The notes: generated by a model from the sequence alone, not told the origin. A DNA stretch of 35,509 nucleotides from Colwellia sp. (GCA_022969175.1 JALJPB010000045.1:1-35509), one strand, 5' to 3'. Positions 1 through 9,467 are shown, numbered from the stretch's first letter. A program made the numbers and translations.

Positions 1-502
1 CCTTACGACCAGAGCCGGATACAGATTGATAAGTCGCGACATTAATACGATCAATACCGTAAGCATCTTGAATTGGCTTAAGAGCAACTAGCATTTGAAT
101 CGTAGAGCAGTTGGGATTTGCAATAATATTACGGTTACGATAATCAGCTAGTGCTTCTGGGTTAACTTCTGGCACGACTAGTGGGATGTCATCTTCGTAA
201 CGAAATTCTGAGGTATTATCAATGACAATACAACCTGCTTCACCAGCAATTGGTGCATATTTTGCTGAAATTGAGCCACCAGCTGAAAAGAAGCCTATGT
301 GTGCTTGGCTCCAATCAAAGTTATCGGCATCGAGAACTTCGATACTTTCACCATTGAAATCAATAAATTGACCAGCTGAACGAGCGCTAGCTAAAGGATA
401 TAATTTATTAATCGGAAAATCTCTTTGTTCAAGAATTTCTATGATAGTTTTACCAACAAGTCCTGTTGCGCCTAGTACGCAAACATCAAATTTCTGTGCC
501 AT
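1..502 (-). CDS. asd: Aspartate-semialdehyde dehydrogenase, N-terminal part (cut by window edge)
   Basis: Asd reduces beta-aspartyl phosphate to aspartate semialdehyde with NADPH, the branch point to lysine/diaminopimelate, threonine and methionine. About 167 N-terminal residues are in the window; the rest lies to the left. The start is the ATG at 500-502, giving MAQKFDVCVLGATGLVGK with the Rossmann nucleotide-binding GxTGxVG motif. The catalytic cysteine sits in NPNCSTIQM near residue 130, and the SVSGSGRK stretch follows at the edge, all typical of the family. It lies 13 bp downstream of pdxB on the same strand and is probably co-transcribed with it. Identification is secure; the C-terminal half cannot be judged here. 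Confidence 0.95.
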   Translation of the reverse strand, partial: MAQKFDVCVLGATGLVGKTIIEILEQRDFPINKLYPLASARSAGQFIDFNGESIEVLDADNFDWSQAHIGFFSAGGSISAKYAPIAGEAGCIVIDNTSEFRYEDDIPLVVPEVNPEALADYRNRNIIANPNCSTIQMLVALKPIQDAYGIDRINVATYQSVSGSGRK

Positions 503-515
503 GCCCCTCTCTCTT

Positions 516-1640
516 TTAGTTAGGTTCTTTATTAAAGCCAAGTCGATGTGGCACATCGTCAATAGCTGAATTTGACAAGATTACAGATATTGCGGAAAAC
601 TCCCTGCGAGCCGGGTATGTTTTGCGAATATAGTCGAAACCTTGATTATTTATTTGGTGACGAAAAATAGCATCGTCTCGTCTGACATCGTAAACCATTT
701 TCACTAGCTGGTTTAGTAAAACTTCACTAAAATCATGCTTTATTTCAACTCGATCGATAGCTGGTGTTGGTAGGAACTGATTTAGTTGCTTTTTTGGTGT
801 GGATTTTAACTGCTGACATAGTGCCAGATAGAGCATTTCACTGCCACGAGCTTTTCCTTCTAAGCTATAACCAGCAATGTGCGCGGTAGCAATATCCACA
901 AACGGAATAAGCGGTTGTAGCACATCTGGCTCTGACTCCCAAACATCAAGCACTAATTTAGTTTTCAAACCCTGCTGTTTAAGCTGTAACAGTGCTTTAT
1001 TATCAACAACTTCACCACGACAAGCATTAATTAATATTTGTTCATCACAAAGGTGCGATAAACGTTTTTCATCAAGTAAATGATAAGTCGAAAATTCGCC
1101 CTCACGGATTAAAGGTACGTGTAAGGAAATAACATCACATGATAAAGCTTTCTCTAGCGCTACAAATTCACGCTCATCCCCTGATTGTGCTAACAAGGGA
1201 TCACACAATAAGTATTTAATGCCTAAAGCTGAAAGCTTTTCACTTAACCGACTGCCAGTATTTCCAGCGCCGATAATACCTACGGTTAATTCGTGAACAT
1301 TAAATAAATGCCTTTCAGCTAAAACAACTAATGCACTAAGTACGTATTCGGCCACCGAAATTGCATTACAACCAGGAGCAGAGGTATAGGTAATTTTACG
1401 CTTTTTTAAATATTGCTGATCAAGGTGGTCAACACCAATGGTAGCGGTACCAACAAATCTTAAGTTACTATTTAAATGCAGAAGTTCTTCATTAACTTTA
1501 GTAATCGAACGAACAAGTAATACATCAGCATCACTGACTTGTTCCGCTGTTAAACTACGGCCAGAAAAAGGAACCAGCTCGCCAAAATCACCGAAGAACT
1601 CTTCAACAAAAGGCATATTTTCGTCGTAATAAATTTTCAT
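516..1640 (-). CDS. pdxB: Erythronate-4-phosphate dehydrogenase
   Basis: PdxB oxidises 4-phosphoerythronate in the DXP-dependent pathway to pyridoxal 5'-phosphate. The 374-residue protein is a D-2-hydroxyacid dehydrogenase. The NAD-binding motif VGIIGAGNTGS is at about residues 120-130. The catalytic Arg is R208 (NACRGEVVD), the Glu is E237 (DVWESEP) and the His is H254 (TAHIAGYS). The C-terminal dimerisation region after residue 285 distinguishes PdxB from SerA and other hydroxyacid dehydrogenases. Length is normal for the family. The gene sits between fabB and asd, an arrangement found in many gammaproteobacteria, and the terminator of fabB lies just upstream, so it should have its own promoter in 1641-1690. 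High confidence. Confidence 0.96.
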   Translation of the reverse strand: MKIYYDENMPFVEEFFGDFGELVPFSGRSLTAEQVSDADVLLVRSITKVNEELLHLNSNLRFVGTATIGVDHLDQQYLKKRKITYTSAPGCNAISVAEYVLSALVVLAERHLFNVHELTVGIIGAGNTGSRLSEKLSALGIKYLLCDPLLAQSGDEREFVALEKALSCDVISLHVPLIREGEFSTYHLLDEKRLSHLCDEQILINACRGEVVDNKALLQLKQQGLKTKLVLDVWESEPDVLQPLIPFVDIATAHIAGYSLEGKARGSEMLYLALCQQLKSTPKKQLNQFLPTPAIDRVEIKHDFSEVLLNQLVKMVYDVRRDDAIFRHQINNQGFDYIRKTYPARREFSAISVILSNSAIDDVPHRLGFNKEPN

Positions 1641-1693
1641 TGTTTGTTGGCTATAAAAAAGTAAATGACTATAGTTTGATTATACGGGGAATA

Positions 1694-1737
1694 AAATAAA
1701 ATCCCAAAAACTATTAACTTTTTTTGGGATTTTATTA
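1694..1737 (-). terminator. Rho-independent terminator after fabB
   Basis: A long A/T-rich inverted repeat lies 40 bp past the fabB stop. The arms read roughly AATAAAATCCCAAAAA and TTTTTTGGGATTTTATT, giving a T-run on the leftward strand. It separates fabB from pdxB and could also work in the opposite direction. Confidence 0.75.
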
Positions 1738-1777
1738 AGCTCTATTACAGTATTTCTCTCAGAGAAGTACTCTATAA

Positions 1778-2992
1778 TTAAGCTTTAAATTTTTTCATCA
1801 CTAATGTGGCGTTTGTACCACCAAAACCAAAGCTATTTGACATAACCATATTTAACTGGGTTTCGCGCATTTGTGTCACAATATCTAAGCCTTCGGCTTG
1901 TTCATCTAATGTGCCAATATTAATTGAAGGGGCGACAAAACTATGTTCCATCATTAGCATAGAGAAAATAGCTTCGTGAACGCCTGCAGCACCTAAAGCA
2001 TGACCTGTCATTGCTTTTGTTGCACTAATTGCTGGTGATTTTTTACCAAATACTTCTTGGATAGCGCCAAGTTCTTTAACATCACCAACAGGGGTTGAAG
2101 TTCCATGGGTATTTAGGTAATCAATCTCACCTTCTACGCCGTGCATTGCTTGTTGCATACAACGAACCGCACCTTCGCCATTAGGAGCAACCATATCATA
2201 GCCATCTGATGTAGCGCCGTACCCAACTATTTCTGCATAGATGTGAGCTCCACGAGCAAGTGCATGTTCTAATTCTTCAACAACAACCATACCGCCGCCG
2301 CCAGCAATAACGAAACCATCTCGATCAGCATCATAGGTACGTGAAGCTTTTTCAGGTGTATCGTTATATTTAGAAGACAGAGCCCCCATACCATCAAACA
2401 TCATAGCTAATGACCAATCAACTTCTTCACCGCCACCAGCGAATACAATATCTTGTTTGCCTAACTGGATAAGTTCTGCCGCATGACCAATACAATGAGC
2501 ACTTGTTGCACAAGCTGAGCTAATAGAATAGTTAACACCTTTAATTTTAAATGGTGTAGCAAGACAAGCTGAGATCGTACTCGACATTGTTTTTGGCACC
2601 GCATAAGGTCCAACTCGCCTAATTCCACGACTACGTAAGGTATCTGAAGAAGCTACAATATTAGCTGAAGATGCGCCACCAGAGCCAGCAACGATACCGG
2701 TTCGAACATTTGAAACTTGTTCGTCAGTGAGTTTGGCATCATCAATAGATTGTTGCATAGCCACATAAGCATATGCTGCTGCATCGCCCATAAAACGATA
2801 GGCTTTGCGATCAATTAATGCCTTAGTATCAATATCGGGTTTACCCCAAACTTGGCTACGTAAGCCAACTTCATCAAAGCTCTCTGCTCTTGTGATACCA
2901 GAACGCCCTGCTTTTAAAGACGCTAATACTTCTTCTACGTTGTTGCCGATACTCGACACAATGCCTAAACCTGTGATAACTACACGTTTCAT
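1778..2992 (-). CDS. fabB: 3-oxoacyl-[acyl-carrier-protein] synthase I
   Basis: FabB elongates acyl-ACP with malonyl-ACP and is needed for unsaturated fatty acid synthesis. The 404-residue protein carries the KAS Cys-His-His triad: C161 in [13 protein letters not shown]295 in [11 protein letters not shown] and H330 in [14 protein letters not shown], with K325 beside it. The glycine-rich C-terminal [13 protein letters not shown] is also typical. The [11 protein letters not shown] context and the overall length match FabB better than FabF. The ATG at 2990-2992 follows a 210-bp divergent region shared with mnmC that holds FadR-like and FabR-like sites, which suggests fatty-acid-responsive control. 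High confidence. Confidence 0.96.
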   Translation of the reverse strand: MKRVVITGLGIVSSIGNNVEEVLASLKAGRSGITRAESFDEVGLRSQVWGKPDIDTKALIDRKAYRFMGDAAAYAYVAMQQSIDDAKLTDEQVSNVRTGIVAGSGGASSANIVASSDTLRSRGIRRVGPYAVPKTMSSTISACLATPFKIKGVNYSISSACATSAHCIGHAAELIQLGKQDIVFAGGGEEVDWSLAMMFDGMGALSSKYNDTPEKASRTYDADRDGFVIAGGGGMVVVEELEHALARGAHIYAEIVGYGATSDGYDMVAPNGEGAVRCMQQAMHGVEGEIDYLNTHGTSTPVGDVKELGAIQEVFGKKSPAISATKAMTGHALGAAGVHEAIFSMLMMEHSFVAPSINIGTLDEQAEGLDIVTQMRETQLNMVMSNSFGFGGTNATLVMKKFKA

Positions 2993-3029
2993 TTAATTAA
3001 CCAACTCATTTATAAAGAATTCGGGCGTA

Positions 3030-3035
3030 TCATAC
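3030..3035 (-). promoter_or_regulatory. Candidate -10 box of fabB
   Basis: On the minus strand TATGAT lies about 40 bp upstream of the fabB ATG. No good -35 hexamer stands at 17 bp; instead the FadR-like operator occupies that place. This is the arrangement expected of a promoter activated by a bound regulator. Inferred by eye only. Confidence 0.4.
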
Positions 3036-3051
3036 AGACTTTTGCCCACTT

Positions 3052-3068
3052 AACTGGTCTATCCAGCG
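3052..3068 (-). promoter_or_regulatory. FadR-like operator upstream of fabB
   Basis: AACTGGTCTATCCAGCG is an imperfect palindrome resembling the FadR half-sites CTGGT...CCAG. In Enterobacteria FadR activates fabB from the -40 region. Here the site lies about 20 bp upstream of a possible -10 box for leftward fabB transcription. The match is by eye and the centre differs from the enterobacterial consensus. Confidence 0.45.
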
Positions 3069-3082
3069 TACACTTGTACACT
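3065..3082 (-). promoter_or_regulatory. FabR-like palindrome upstream of fabB
   Basis: AGCGTACACTTGTACACT is a near-perfect 18-bp palindrome of the AGCGTACA..TGTACGCT type recognised by FabR, the repressor of unsaturated fatty acid genes. It overlaps the end of the FadR-like site, reproducing the adjacent FadR/FabR arrangement known for fabA and fabB in Enterobacteria and Vibrio. Confidence 0.55.
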
Positions 3083-3204
3083 GATTTTATCATTAGTAAT
3101 TAAAATGTGAAACGATAACTTTGCTTGTTTATTGATTTACTCGTATAAATATTGATTAAAGCTAGTTAAAATAGACTATTCCTTGCATAAAAATAATTAA
3201 AACT

Positions 3205-5238
3205 GTGACAAATTCATCTTCAGTTAACTTCAATAAAAAGGGTGCCCCCTACAATAGCCAGTTAGATGATATTTATTTTGATGTTAATACTGGGTTAGCA
3301 CAGCATAAAAATATTTTTATTGAAGGCAATGACATTACAAGACGATTGCTGAGTAATAATGAACCCTTTACTATTGCTGAAACAAGTTTTGGTAATGGAC
3401 TGAATTTTTTACTTACCTTACAAGCTTATCAAGAAATTGAAACTCATTTATTACTTCAATCAAAAAATTCTGTAGCAAGTCCAAAGTTAGCTAACTTAAC
3501 GTTTATCAGTGTTGAAAAATATCCCTTAAGCCAAGAGGAGCTTAAGAGTACTTTATCTGTGCTGCCTGAATTAACGAGCATTTACCAACCATTAATTGAA
3601 CAATATCCCAGTGGTGATACGGCACAGTTTCCATCCCAATGCCAGATGACCTTTTTGGCTGACAAAGTGACATTGAAATTAATATTTGCAGATGCCTGTG
3701 AAGCTTTTTCCGTTATTAAAACACCTAAGTTAGGTTTAGTTGACGCTTGGTATTTAGACAGCTTTTCACCGACGAAGACTCATGAGATGTGGAGCCCAGC
3801 TCTTTTTAATCAAATGGCTAAATTATCCAAAGTTCAAGCTAGTCTAAGTACTTTTACAAAATCAGAAAAAGTTATAAGACAGCTTGTTGATGTTGGTTTT
3901 AGAACACAAAAAACAAGAATCCCTGGCAGTAAAAAAGAAATATTAACCGCAAAATTTCAACAAACAAAAACATCGGGCAAAGGCTACCAACTCAGACCTA
4001 AAATAACTAAACCAGCACAAGTAGCCATTATTGGTGGCGGTATAGCCTCTGCATGTGCAGCCTATGCACTAACTAAACAAGGTGTAAAAGTCACCTTGTA
4101 TTGCAAAGAAAGTCGTATTGCTCAAGGCGCTTCAAGTAATGCCATTGCTGCCATTTACCCGCTACTACACCAACAAAAAGACGATATAAGTGAGTTTTAT
4201 CAACAAGCCTTTTGGCATGCCAAAGCACTTTACCAAGAATTGTTAAACCAAGGTGCTAACTTCAGCCATAGCTGGTGTGGTTTACTCGATGTCAGCTACA
4301 AAGAATCATTAATAAAACGTCAGCAACGTTTCGAAGAAATCAATGCATGGCCCGATAATTTAATTCATAGTGTCAATGCCGAACAAGCTAACCGCCTTGC
4401 TAATATCCCATTAAATTTTGGCGGTTTATTTATGCCTCATGCTGGTTGGGTGGCTCCAACTGAGTTGGTTGAACAGCTCTTTATTGAGGCTGATAAAACG
4501 AATAAATTAACATTAATGACATCAACTGATGTTAAACATATTGAAAAGCAGGCCGATAATAGCTGGGTATTAGAAACCAATAATGGTAATTTTAGTGAGA
4601 AGATATTAATCGTTTGTGGTGGTGCAGAAACTATAAACTTAAATATTGTCAATCAGTTACCTCTTAGCTCAGTACGTGGCCAAGTGACAAGTATGAAAAC
4701 TAAAGGCAATATTAAAGAATTATCAACCGTGCTTTGTCATAAAGGCTACCTAACACCTCAAGATAAAGGAATACATTGCATTGGTGCGACATTTTCTAAA
4801 GATGATTTTGATACAAGAGTTCGTCCAGAAGATGATATATTTAATCTAGAGATGCTGAATAAATGCTTACCTAAAGTCACTCAATGGCAACCAAGTGACA
4901 TTAAACAAAGCAAGGCAAGATTACGCTGTACCACGCCAGATCATTTACCCATGGTAGGAGCAATGCCTGATATTGCAGCTCACCAAACATTATATTCCCA
5001 CTTAGCAAAAGATAAAAACTGGAAATACGACCAAGCAGCCCCTACTATAGATAATTTATATGTAATGACAGGTTTCGGTGCAAGAGGTTTATGTTCAGCT
5101 CCATTGCTCGCCGATATTTTAACGGCTGATATCTGTGGAACACCCTACCCAGTTAACAGTAAAACACTCATTAATTTAAGCGCTAATCGGTTTGTTATTC
5201 GAGACATTATTAAACGTAAAAAACCTAATAGTCTATAA
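3205..5238 (+). CDS. mnmC: Bifunctional tRNA 5-methylaminomethyl-2-thiouridine biosynthesis protein MnmC
   Basis: MnmC completes the mnm5(s2)U modification at wobble position 34 of tRNAs. Its FAD domain removes carboxymethyl from cmnm5U and its SAM domain methylates the resulting nm5U. The 677-residue protein has the N-terminal methyltransferase domain (about residues 1-255) with the SAM motif AETSFGNGLNFLL and the DAWYLDSFSP active-site stretch. The C-terminal FAD oxidoreductase domain (about 270-655) contains VAIIGGGIASACAAYAL, the ASSNAIAAIYPL stretch, and the C-terminal TGFGARGLCSAPLLA. Length agrees with the roughly 670-residue fused enzyme. The start is a GTG with a weak ribosome site. 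It is divergent from fabB, the usual neighbour in gammaproteobacteria. Confidence 0.95.
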   Translation: MTNSSSVNFNKKGAPYNSQLDDIYFDVNTGLAQHKNIFIEGNDITRRLLSNNEPFTIAETSFGNGLNFLLTLQAYQEIETHLLLQSKNSVASPKLANLTFISVEKYPLSQEELKSTLSVLPELTSIYQPLIEQYPSGDTAQFPSQCQMTFLADKVTLKLIFADACEAFSVIKTPKLGLVDAWYLDSFSPTKTHEMWSPALFNQMAKLSKVQASLSTFTKSEKVIRQLVDVGFRTQKTRIPGSKKEILTAKFQQTKTSGKGYQLRPKITKPAQVAIIGGGIASACAAYALTKQGVKVTLYCKESRIAQGASSNAIAAIYPLLHQQKDDISEFYQQAFWHAKALYQELLNQGANFSHSWCGLLDVSYKESLIKRQQRFEEINAWPDNLIHSVNAEQANRLANIPLNFGGLFMPHAGWVAPTELVEQLFIEADKTNKLTLMTSTDVKHIEKQADNSWVLETNNGNFSEKILIVCGGAETINLNIVNQLPLSSVRGQVTSMKTKGNIKELSTVLCHKGYLTPQDKGIHCIGATFSKDDFDTRVRPEDDIFNLEMLNKCLPKVTQWQPSDIKQSKARLRCTTPDHLPMVGAMPDIAAHQTLYSHLAKDKNWKYDQAAPTIDNLYVMTGFGARGLCSAPLLADILTADICGTPYPVNSKTLINLSANRFVIRDIIKRKKPNSL

Positions 5239-5435
5239 TTAAACGTATTAAATAACCCTCACTAGATTTGACATAGTCAATAAAATAAAACTTACCGGCT
5301 ATAATTATCAAGAGGTTTTTAAGCAATAATGGAGCTTATTGACAGATTTATTGATACTAGAACTTGTCAATATTAGAAAGGATACTACTCAACTATAAAA
5401 TAATTTCACTATATATAGGTTAAGGTTTTTGAGTA

Positions 5436-7421
5436 ATGAAACAAATAATTCTAACGTTATTGTTATTAACACTCCCCTATACTCTGCATGCTCAGCAAAG
5501 CTATGAGTTTTCTTCCCTTGAACTTGAAATGGATAGAATTGCGAATAAATATGGTAGCAATAGCTCAGAAGTCCTTAAACAAATGGAAAAGTTACTGGCA
5601 AATTCCCCTAATGCTACCCCTGAGGAAAAAGGACTTTTTTTAGCTTACGACTGCTCACTTAGAGCTAAACTGACGTCTACTTTGGCCGAAGAGCGACTAA
5701 AAGATTTAAAAAACTTATCAATAAATTATCAAGATAATGCCTCCATCCGCACTGCCACTGCTTTATGTGAAGCTGAAATAGCTCGTTTACATGATAATGA
5801 CGAAGAGTACGAAACTACCATTATTAAAGCTTTCATTTTTATGCAGGATGCTAAACTTGCCACCTTACGTTATTGGATAGGTTTGAATGTTCAATACCTT
5901 TTTGGTAAATATCAAGACTATCAATCTCAAGAAATAGGGCTATTAATAGGTTTAAAGGTTGCTGAAGACAATCAAGATCAAACGCGTTTAGCTGCTGCAA
6001 ATCAATTACTTGCCGAAACATATATCGCAACAGAGCAGTATGAATTAGCTTTAAAACATAATAAAGAAACTCAAAAAGCTACAAATAACATTGACGATAA
6101 ATGGTATCAATCAGAAATTTACACCAATAAAGCCGTTGCATTAACTAAGCTTGGAAAATTAGATCAGGCAATTGAATTTTATCGAAAATCTTTAGCATTA
6201 ACTAAAAAGTTAAAAGTATATCGAGAGGTTCAGTTTATTAATTTAGATATTGCTTATGTGTTAATGCTTAAAGGGAATAATAGTGAGGCTAAAACTTTAA
6301 TCGATGATGTTCAAAAATATGCCAAACAATACGATGACGAGTTTTTAATATATCAAAGCCTGCTATTTACAAGCTTTCAACAATTAACTAATACTTCCTC
6401 TTCAAGTAAGATTCAAGCACAAATAAATTTCGAACTGTCTATGAGTTATTTCGAAAAGAATAACTACCAACAGAGCATCATTGATTCGTGGTTACAAAAG
6501 GCTGAGATATTAAAAATAACAGGCAATTATCAAGAAAGTAATCATGCCTTTACACAATATTTTTCTTTATCTAAAGATGTATTCATTAATAATAATATCA
6601 AAGCTAAAGCTCTAATTGCTAATGCTTATCAACGAATAAGGCTTGATGATAAAGCGATTGCTGAATATAAATTGACTAGGGCAACCACGCAAAAATTTGA
6701 ATTAGCCCAGAATCGACGTTACTTTGTTATTGGTGTCGCTTTATTAGCGGTTATCTTGTTTTTTATTCTACTTCATTTTTCTTGGCGCTTATGGAAGAAA
6801 CAGCAATTTAAAAAACAAGAAATAAATAGGCAACGATATTATGATCCCTTAACACAAGCTTATAATCGACGTTATTTTGATGAAATCATTTGTAAAAAAC
6901 TCCTTGAAGATTGTCTATCTAACAAAACAAGTTATCTCTTACTCATTGATATTGATCACTTTAAATTATTCAACGATACCTACGGCCATACTGCTGGCGA
7001 CACCGTATTAAAAGAACTAGTGAATAGTCTTAAAGGTGACTCTCGTCTACTTGATAGTGTCGTTAGAATGGGCGGAGAAGAGTTTATTATAATTCTTGCA
7101 CCAGACGAAAACTTACGTATTGATGCCGTAGTTGAACGGATTTTAAAACTTGTAAGCAATGCTCAAATTATTATTGAAGATACGCCAAAATCCATTACCA
7201 TTAGCATAGGATATATACCCGTAGAAAAAGCTAACAATAATGAAGATATAAAAGCTCTGGTAAACCTTGCCGATAAAGGCTTATATATTGCTAAAGACTC
7301 AGGTAGAAATCGCGCTATCGGTATTAAAGACCTTCAGTGTCCAGCAAACTATATTGATAAAGTATTAATTGCTCAAGAAAATGAATTACTCACATTAACA
7401 GAGGTTGTTTGCCCTACATAA
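5436..7421 (+). CDS. Membrane diguanylate cyclase with periplasmic TPR-like sensor region
   Basis: Predicted to make cyclic di-GMP from two GTP. The 661-residue protein has an N-terminal signal sequence (MKQIILTLLLLTLPYTLHA), a long helical region with TPR-like repeats (for example residues 190-290, AINQLLAETYIATEQYELALKHN style), one membrane span at about 430-450 and a cytoplasmic GGDEF domain from about 475 to 630. The signature is GGEEF at 546-550, an active variant. An inhibitory I-site RLLD stands at 537-540, five residues before it, and the metal-binding LLIDIDHFKLFND is present. The periplasmic TPR region presumably senses a signal or partner, which is unknown. It follows mnmC by about 200 bp with no clear terminator between them. 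The product class is secure, the biological role is not. Confidence 0.9.
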   Translation: MKQIILTLLLLTLPYTLHAQQSYEFSSLELEMDRIANKYGSNSSEVLKQMEKLLANSPNATPEEKGLFLAYDCSLRAKLTSTLAEERLKDLKNLSINYQDNASIRTATALCEAEIARLHDNDEEYETTIIKAFIFMQDAKLATLRYWIGLNVQYLFGKYQDYQSQEIGLLIGLKVAEDNQDQTRLAAANQLLAETYIATEQYELALKHNKETQKATNNIDDKWYQSEIYTNKAVALTKLGKLDQAIEFYRKSLALTKKLKVYREVQFINLDIAYVLMLKGNNSEAKTLIDDVQKYAKQYDDEFLIYQSLLFTSFQQLTNTSSSSKIQAQINFELSMSYFEKNNYQQSIIDSWLQKAEILKITGNYQESNHAFTQYFSLSKDVFINNNIKAKALIANAYQRIRLDDKAIAEYKLTRATTQKFELAQNRRYFVIGVALLAVILFFILLHFSWRLWKKQQFKKQEINRQRYYDPLTQAYNRRYFDEIICKKLLEDCLSNKTSYLLLIDIDHFKLFNDTYGHTAGDTVLKELVNSLKGDSRLLDSVVRMGGEEFIIILAPDENLRIDAVVERILKLVSNAQIIIEDTPKSITISIGYIPVEKANNNEDIKALVNLADKGLYIAKDSGRNRAIGIKDLQCPANYIDKVLIAQENELLTLTEVVCPT

Positions 7422-7431
7422 TCAGTAATAA

Positions 7432-7701
7432 TTATTTAAAGGCAATAACAATGCTTTGCCAGTATCCATTGACGATAGCCCTATCCTGCGGAGTTAACTC
7501 GGTCCGAGCTTCATGAAGTTTTCCGCTAACATTTTCGGCTAAAGGTAAACTTAAAGTCTGTTGCTCATCACCAAAGTCACCAGCAGCTATACCAATAAAA
7601 CCACGGATGTAGCTACTAGCAAATAATATATCACTGTCTGCATCTTGTTCGGCCAACTCATCAAAGTATTGATAAAGGTTTGCTAATGTTTCAAATTGCA
7701 T
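7432..7701 (-). CDS. yfcL: YfcL family protein
   Basis: A small acidic 89-residue protein of the YfcL family, whose function is unknown. The sequence pattern (FDELAEQDADSDILFASSYIRGFI, then a C-terminal LTPQDRAIVNGYW) matches the family. It is the last gene of a minus-strand group with the ATP-NAD-kinase-like gene and epmC, and converges with the diguanylate cyclase gene, leaving only about 10 bp between the stops. The yfcL-epmC(yfcM)-fabB-mnmC neighbourhood is conserved in many gammaproteobacteria, which supports the call. No signal peptide or membrane span is seen. Confidence 0.85.
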   Translation of the reverse strand: MQFETLANLYQYFDELAEQDADSDILFASSYIRGFIGIAAGDFGDEQQTLSLPLAENVSGKLHEARTELTPQDRAIVNGYWQSIVIAFK

Positions 7702-7744
7702 TAAAACTTCCTAAAATATTTTTTAAATAAAACTAAAGCTACAG

Positions 7745-8905
7745 TTAAACGGGACTAGCAACTGGATATAAAACTTGATCTTTATAGCCAGTAATTACCG
7801 GTATAAAACCCGAAAACATTTGATCAAGTTCAACATCACCTGTATCACTAATTAATGGCCTAGAGTCAAGGGAAGCCAACTTACTTTTAGTGGCTATAAC
7901 CATAATATTCTCTTTACCAATGGCACGTAATACCCTTGGGCTAAGCTGTTGATTTCCACGTCCAAAGATATGTCCTTGGCCGCCGATAAGGGTAATAACT
8001 AACTTAATAGCGTGATTATCACCACTTTGGCTATTCTTTTCAATATACGCCCACAAGTCATGCTCAGTTAAGTCATTAGCAACAAGCATTTGCTCCTGCA
8101 CCAAATCAATACCTAATAAAGTATTATCTAGCGATAACTCTTCCATTACAAATGCTGTGGTTGAGCCTGAGCCGATAATAAACAATTCATCTTCCATATG
8201 CTCGATTACATGAGCAGCGATATCTTGTAAGACTAATTCATCTGATTCTTTACCGCCTGACTTAACCGCTTGCACGTAACGTAATTCACTGGGTATTTGC
8301 ATTTCACCATAACGCTTAGCTTTAACAACCCCTTGACGAAATAAGCTTTCGTCAATATCCATAACATCGCCTTCGGTTAAAGTAACTAATTGCCCGGTGA
8401 GCATTAACTCAACGACCCTACCCGCAGCCTTTGGCGTTATGGCATAAACCCCCGAATGAATTTTGCATCCGGCAGGAATACCTAACACGGGAAAGTTATT
8501 GCCAACCTGATCATTTATATTTCGTGCGGTGCCATCGCCACCGGCAAAAAGTAAAAGATCAATTTGTTGTTCATTCTTTAAATCTAGTAAAGCTATAACA
8601 GACTTTTCAGTATCTTCTGCACTGGTTTGATCATGTATAGTGTTATAAACAACTTCTACTTGAAAGCCCAGTGTTTTTGCACACTGCTCGCCCATTAACC
8701 CACTGGCAGTATAAATAATAATTTGCTCTTTAAAAGGTAATAAGACTTCAAGTGCTATACTTGCTCGCTCATTAGCTTTTGCGGTAGCACCAAGAGCTAA
8801 TGCTTTTTCAGCAATATCAACTCCATCACTACCTTTTAGCGCAACACTACCGCCAATTCCTGCGATAGGGTTAATAATAAAACCAAGTTTAAATAGGTTA
8901 TACAT
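7745..8905 (-). CDS. ATP-NAD kinase family protein (COG3199 type)
   Basis: A 386-residue protein with the NAD-kinase/diacylglycerol-kinase fold. It has an N-terminal glycine-rich GFIINPIAGIGGSVALKGSDG and the GGDGT motif at 122-126 (LLLFAGGDGTARNI). The first part of the following domain contains GIPAGCKIHSGVYAI, as in the COG3199/AcoX-like group of predicted NAD kinases. It is clearly distinct from the true NadK encoded at 20989, so the chromosome has at least two members of the superfamily. The substrate is not proven for this group. Its start overlaps the end of epmC by 8 bp, which points to translational coupling. Confidence 0.85.
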   Translation of the reverse strand: MYNLFKLGFIINPIAGIGGSVALKGSDGVDIAEKALALGATAKANERASIALEVLLPFKEQIIIYTASGLMGEQCAKTLGFQVEVVYNTIHDQTSAEDTEKSVIALLDLKNEQQIDLLLFAGGDGTARNINDQVGNNFPVLGIPAGCKIHSGVYAITPKAAGRVVELMLTGQLVTLTEGDVMDIDESLFRQGVVKAKRYGEMQIPSELRYVQAVKSGGKESDELVLQDIAAHVIEHMEDELFIIGSGSTTAFVMEELSLDNTLLGIDLVQEQMLVANDLTEHDLWAYIEKNSQSGDNHAIKLVITLIGGQGHIFGRGNQQLSPRVLRAIGKENIMVIATKSKLASLDSRPLISDTGDVELDQMFSGFIPVITGYKDQVLYPVASPV

Positions 8906-9467
8906 AACAGGGGTTCTCGACAGTAAAACGCTCGGCAGTTAATGGAAAAGGTGTTTGGTAGAAGTCACTTAATGACTTGATAAATGATTGAGCTTGTGGC
9001 GGAAAACCTTTTTCCAAATAAATTAATACTTGTTGGTACACCGACTGTTTAAAACCTTGAACATCAGCTTGAAAACCATTTAAGTTATCGGAAGAAACAT
9101 TAAAAGTTTTATTGGCCGCAATGCACAAAGCCCACTCAACAGCTTGGGGTTTTATTTCTACTTGCTCAAATGCTTTTTGTTCTTGCTCATTTCTACCGTC
9201 GCTCTGATACCAATAACCAAAATCTTCTAATAATCGACGCTCTTTACCGGCAATACACCAGTGTGATATTTCATGTAAAGCACTGGCATAATAACCATGG
9301 GCGAAGATAACTTGGTGATACCGACAACTTTCATTTGCCGGGCTATAGAGGGGCTCATCTGTGCCTTTCACTAAAAGAGTATTGTGACTGTGACCAAAAC
9401 GAGCATTAAACAAGTTGATCAGGTCTTGATAGTTGTGATGATTATGAGATTTAATAGGATGAAGCAT
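8898..9467 (-). CDS. epmC: Elongation factor P hydroxylase EpmC
   Basis: EpmC (YfcM) hydroxylates the beta-lysylated lysine of elongation factor P after EpmA and EpmB have acted. The 189-residue protein contains the family's metal-binding core HEISHWCIAGKERR (His65 and His69) followed by the LLEDFGYWYQSDGRNEQEQKAFEQVE stretch with conserved acidic residues, and RYHQVIFAHGYYASALHE before it. Length is typical (about 180). It is the first gene of the epmC, NAD-kinase-like, yfcL group. Non-coding DNA of 230 bp separates it from the end of the mrp operon. Confidence 0.93.
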   Translation of the reverse strand: MLHPIKSHNHHNYQDLINLFNARFGHSHNTLLVKGTDEPLYSPANESCRYHQVIFAHGYYASALHEISHWCIAGKERRLLEDFGYWYQSDGRNEQEQKAFEQVEIKPQAVEWALCIAANKTFNVSSDNLNGFQADVQGFKQSVYQQVLIYLEKGFPPQAQSFIKSLSDFYQTPFPLTAERFTVENPCYV

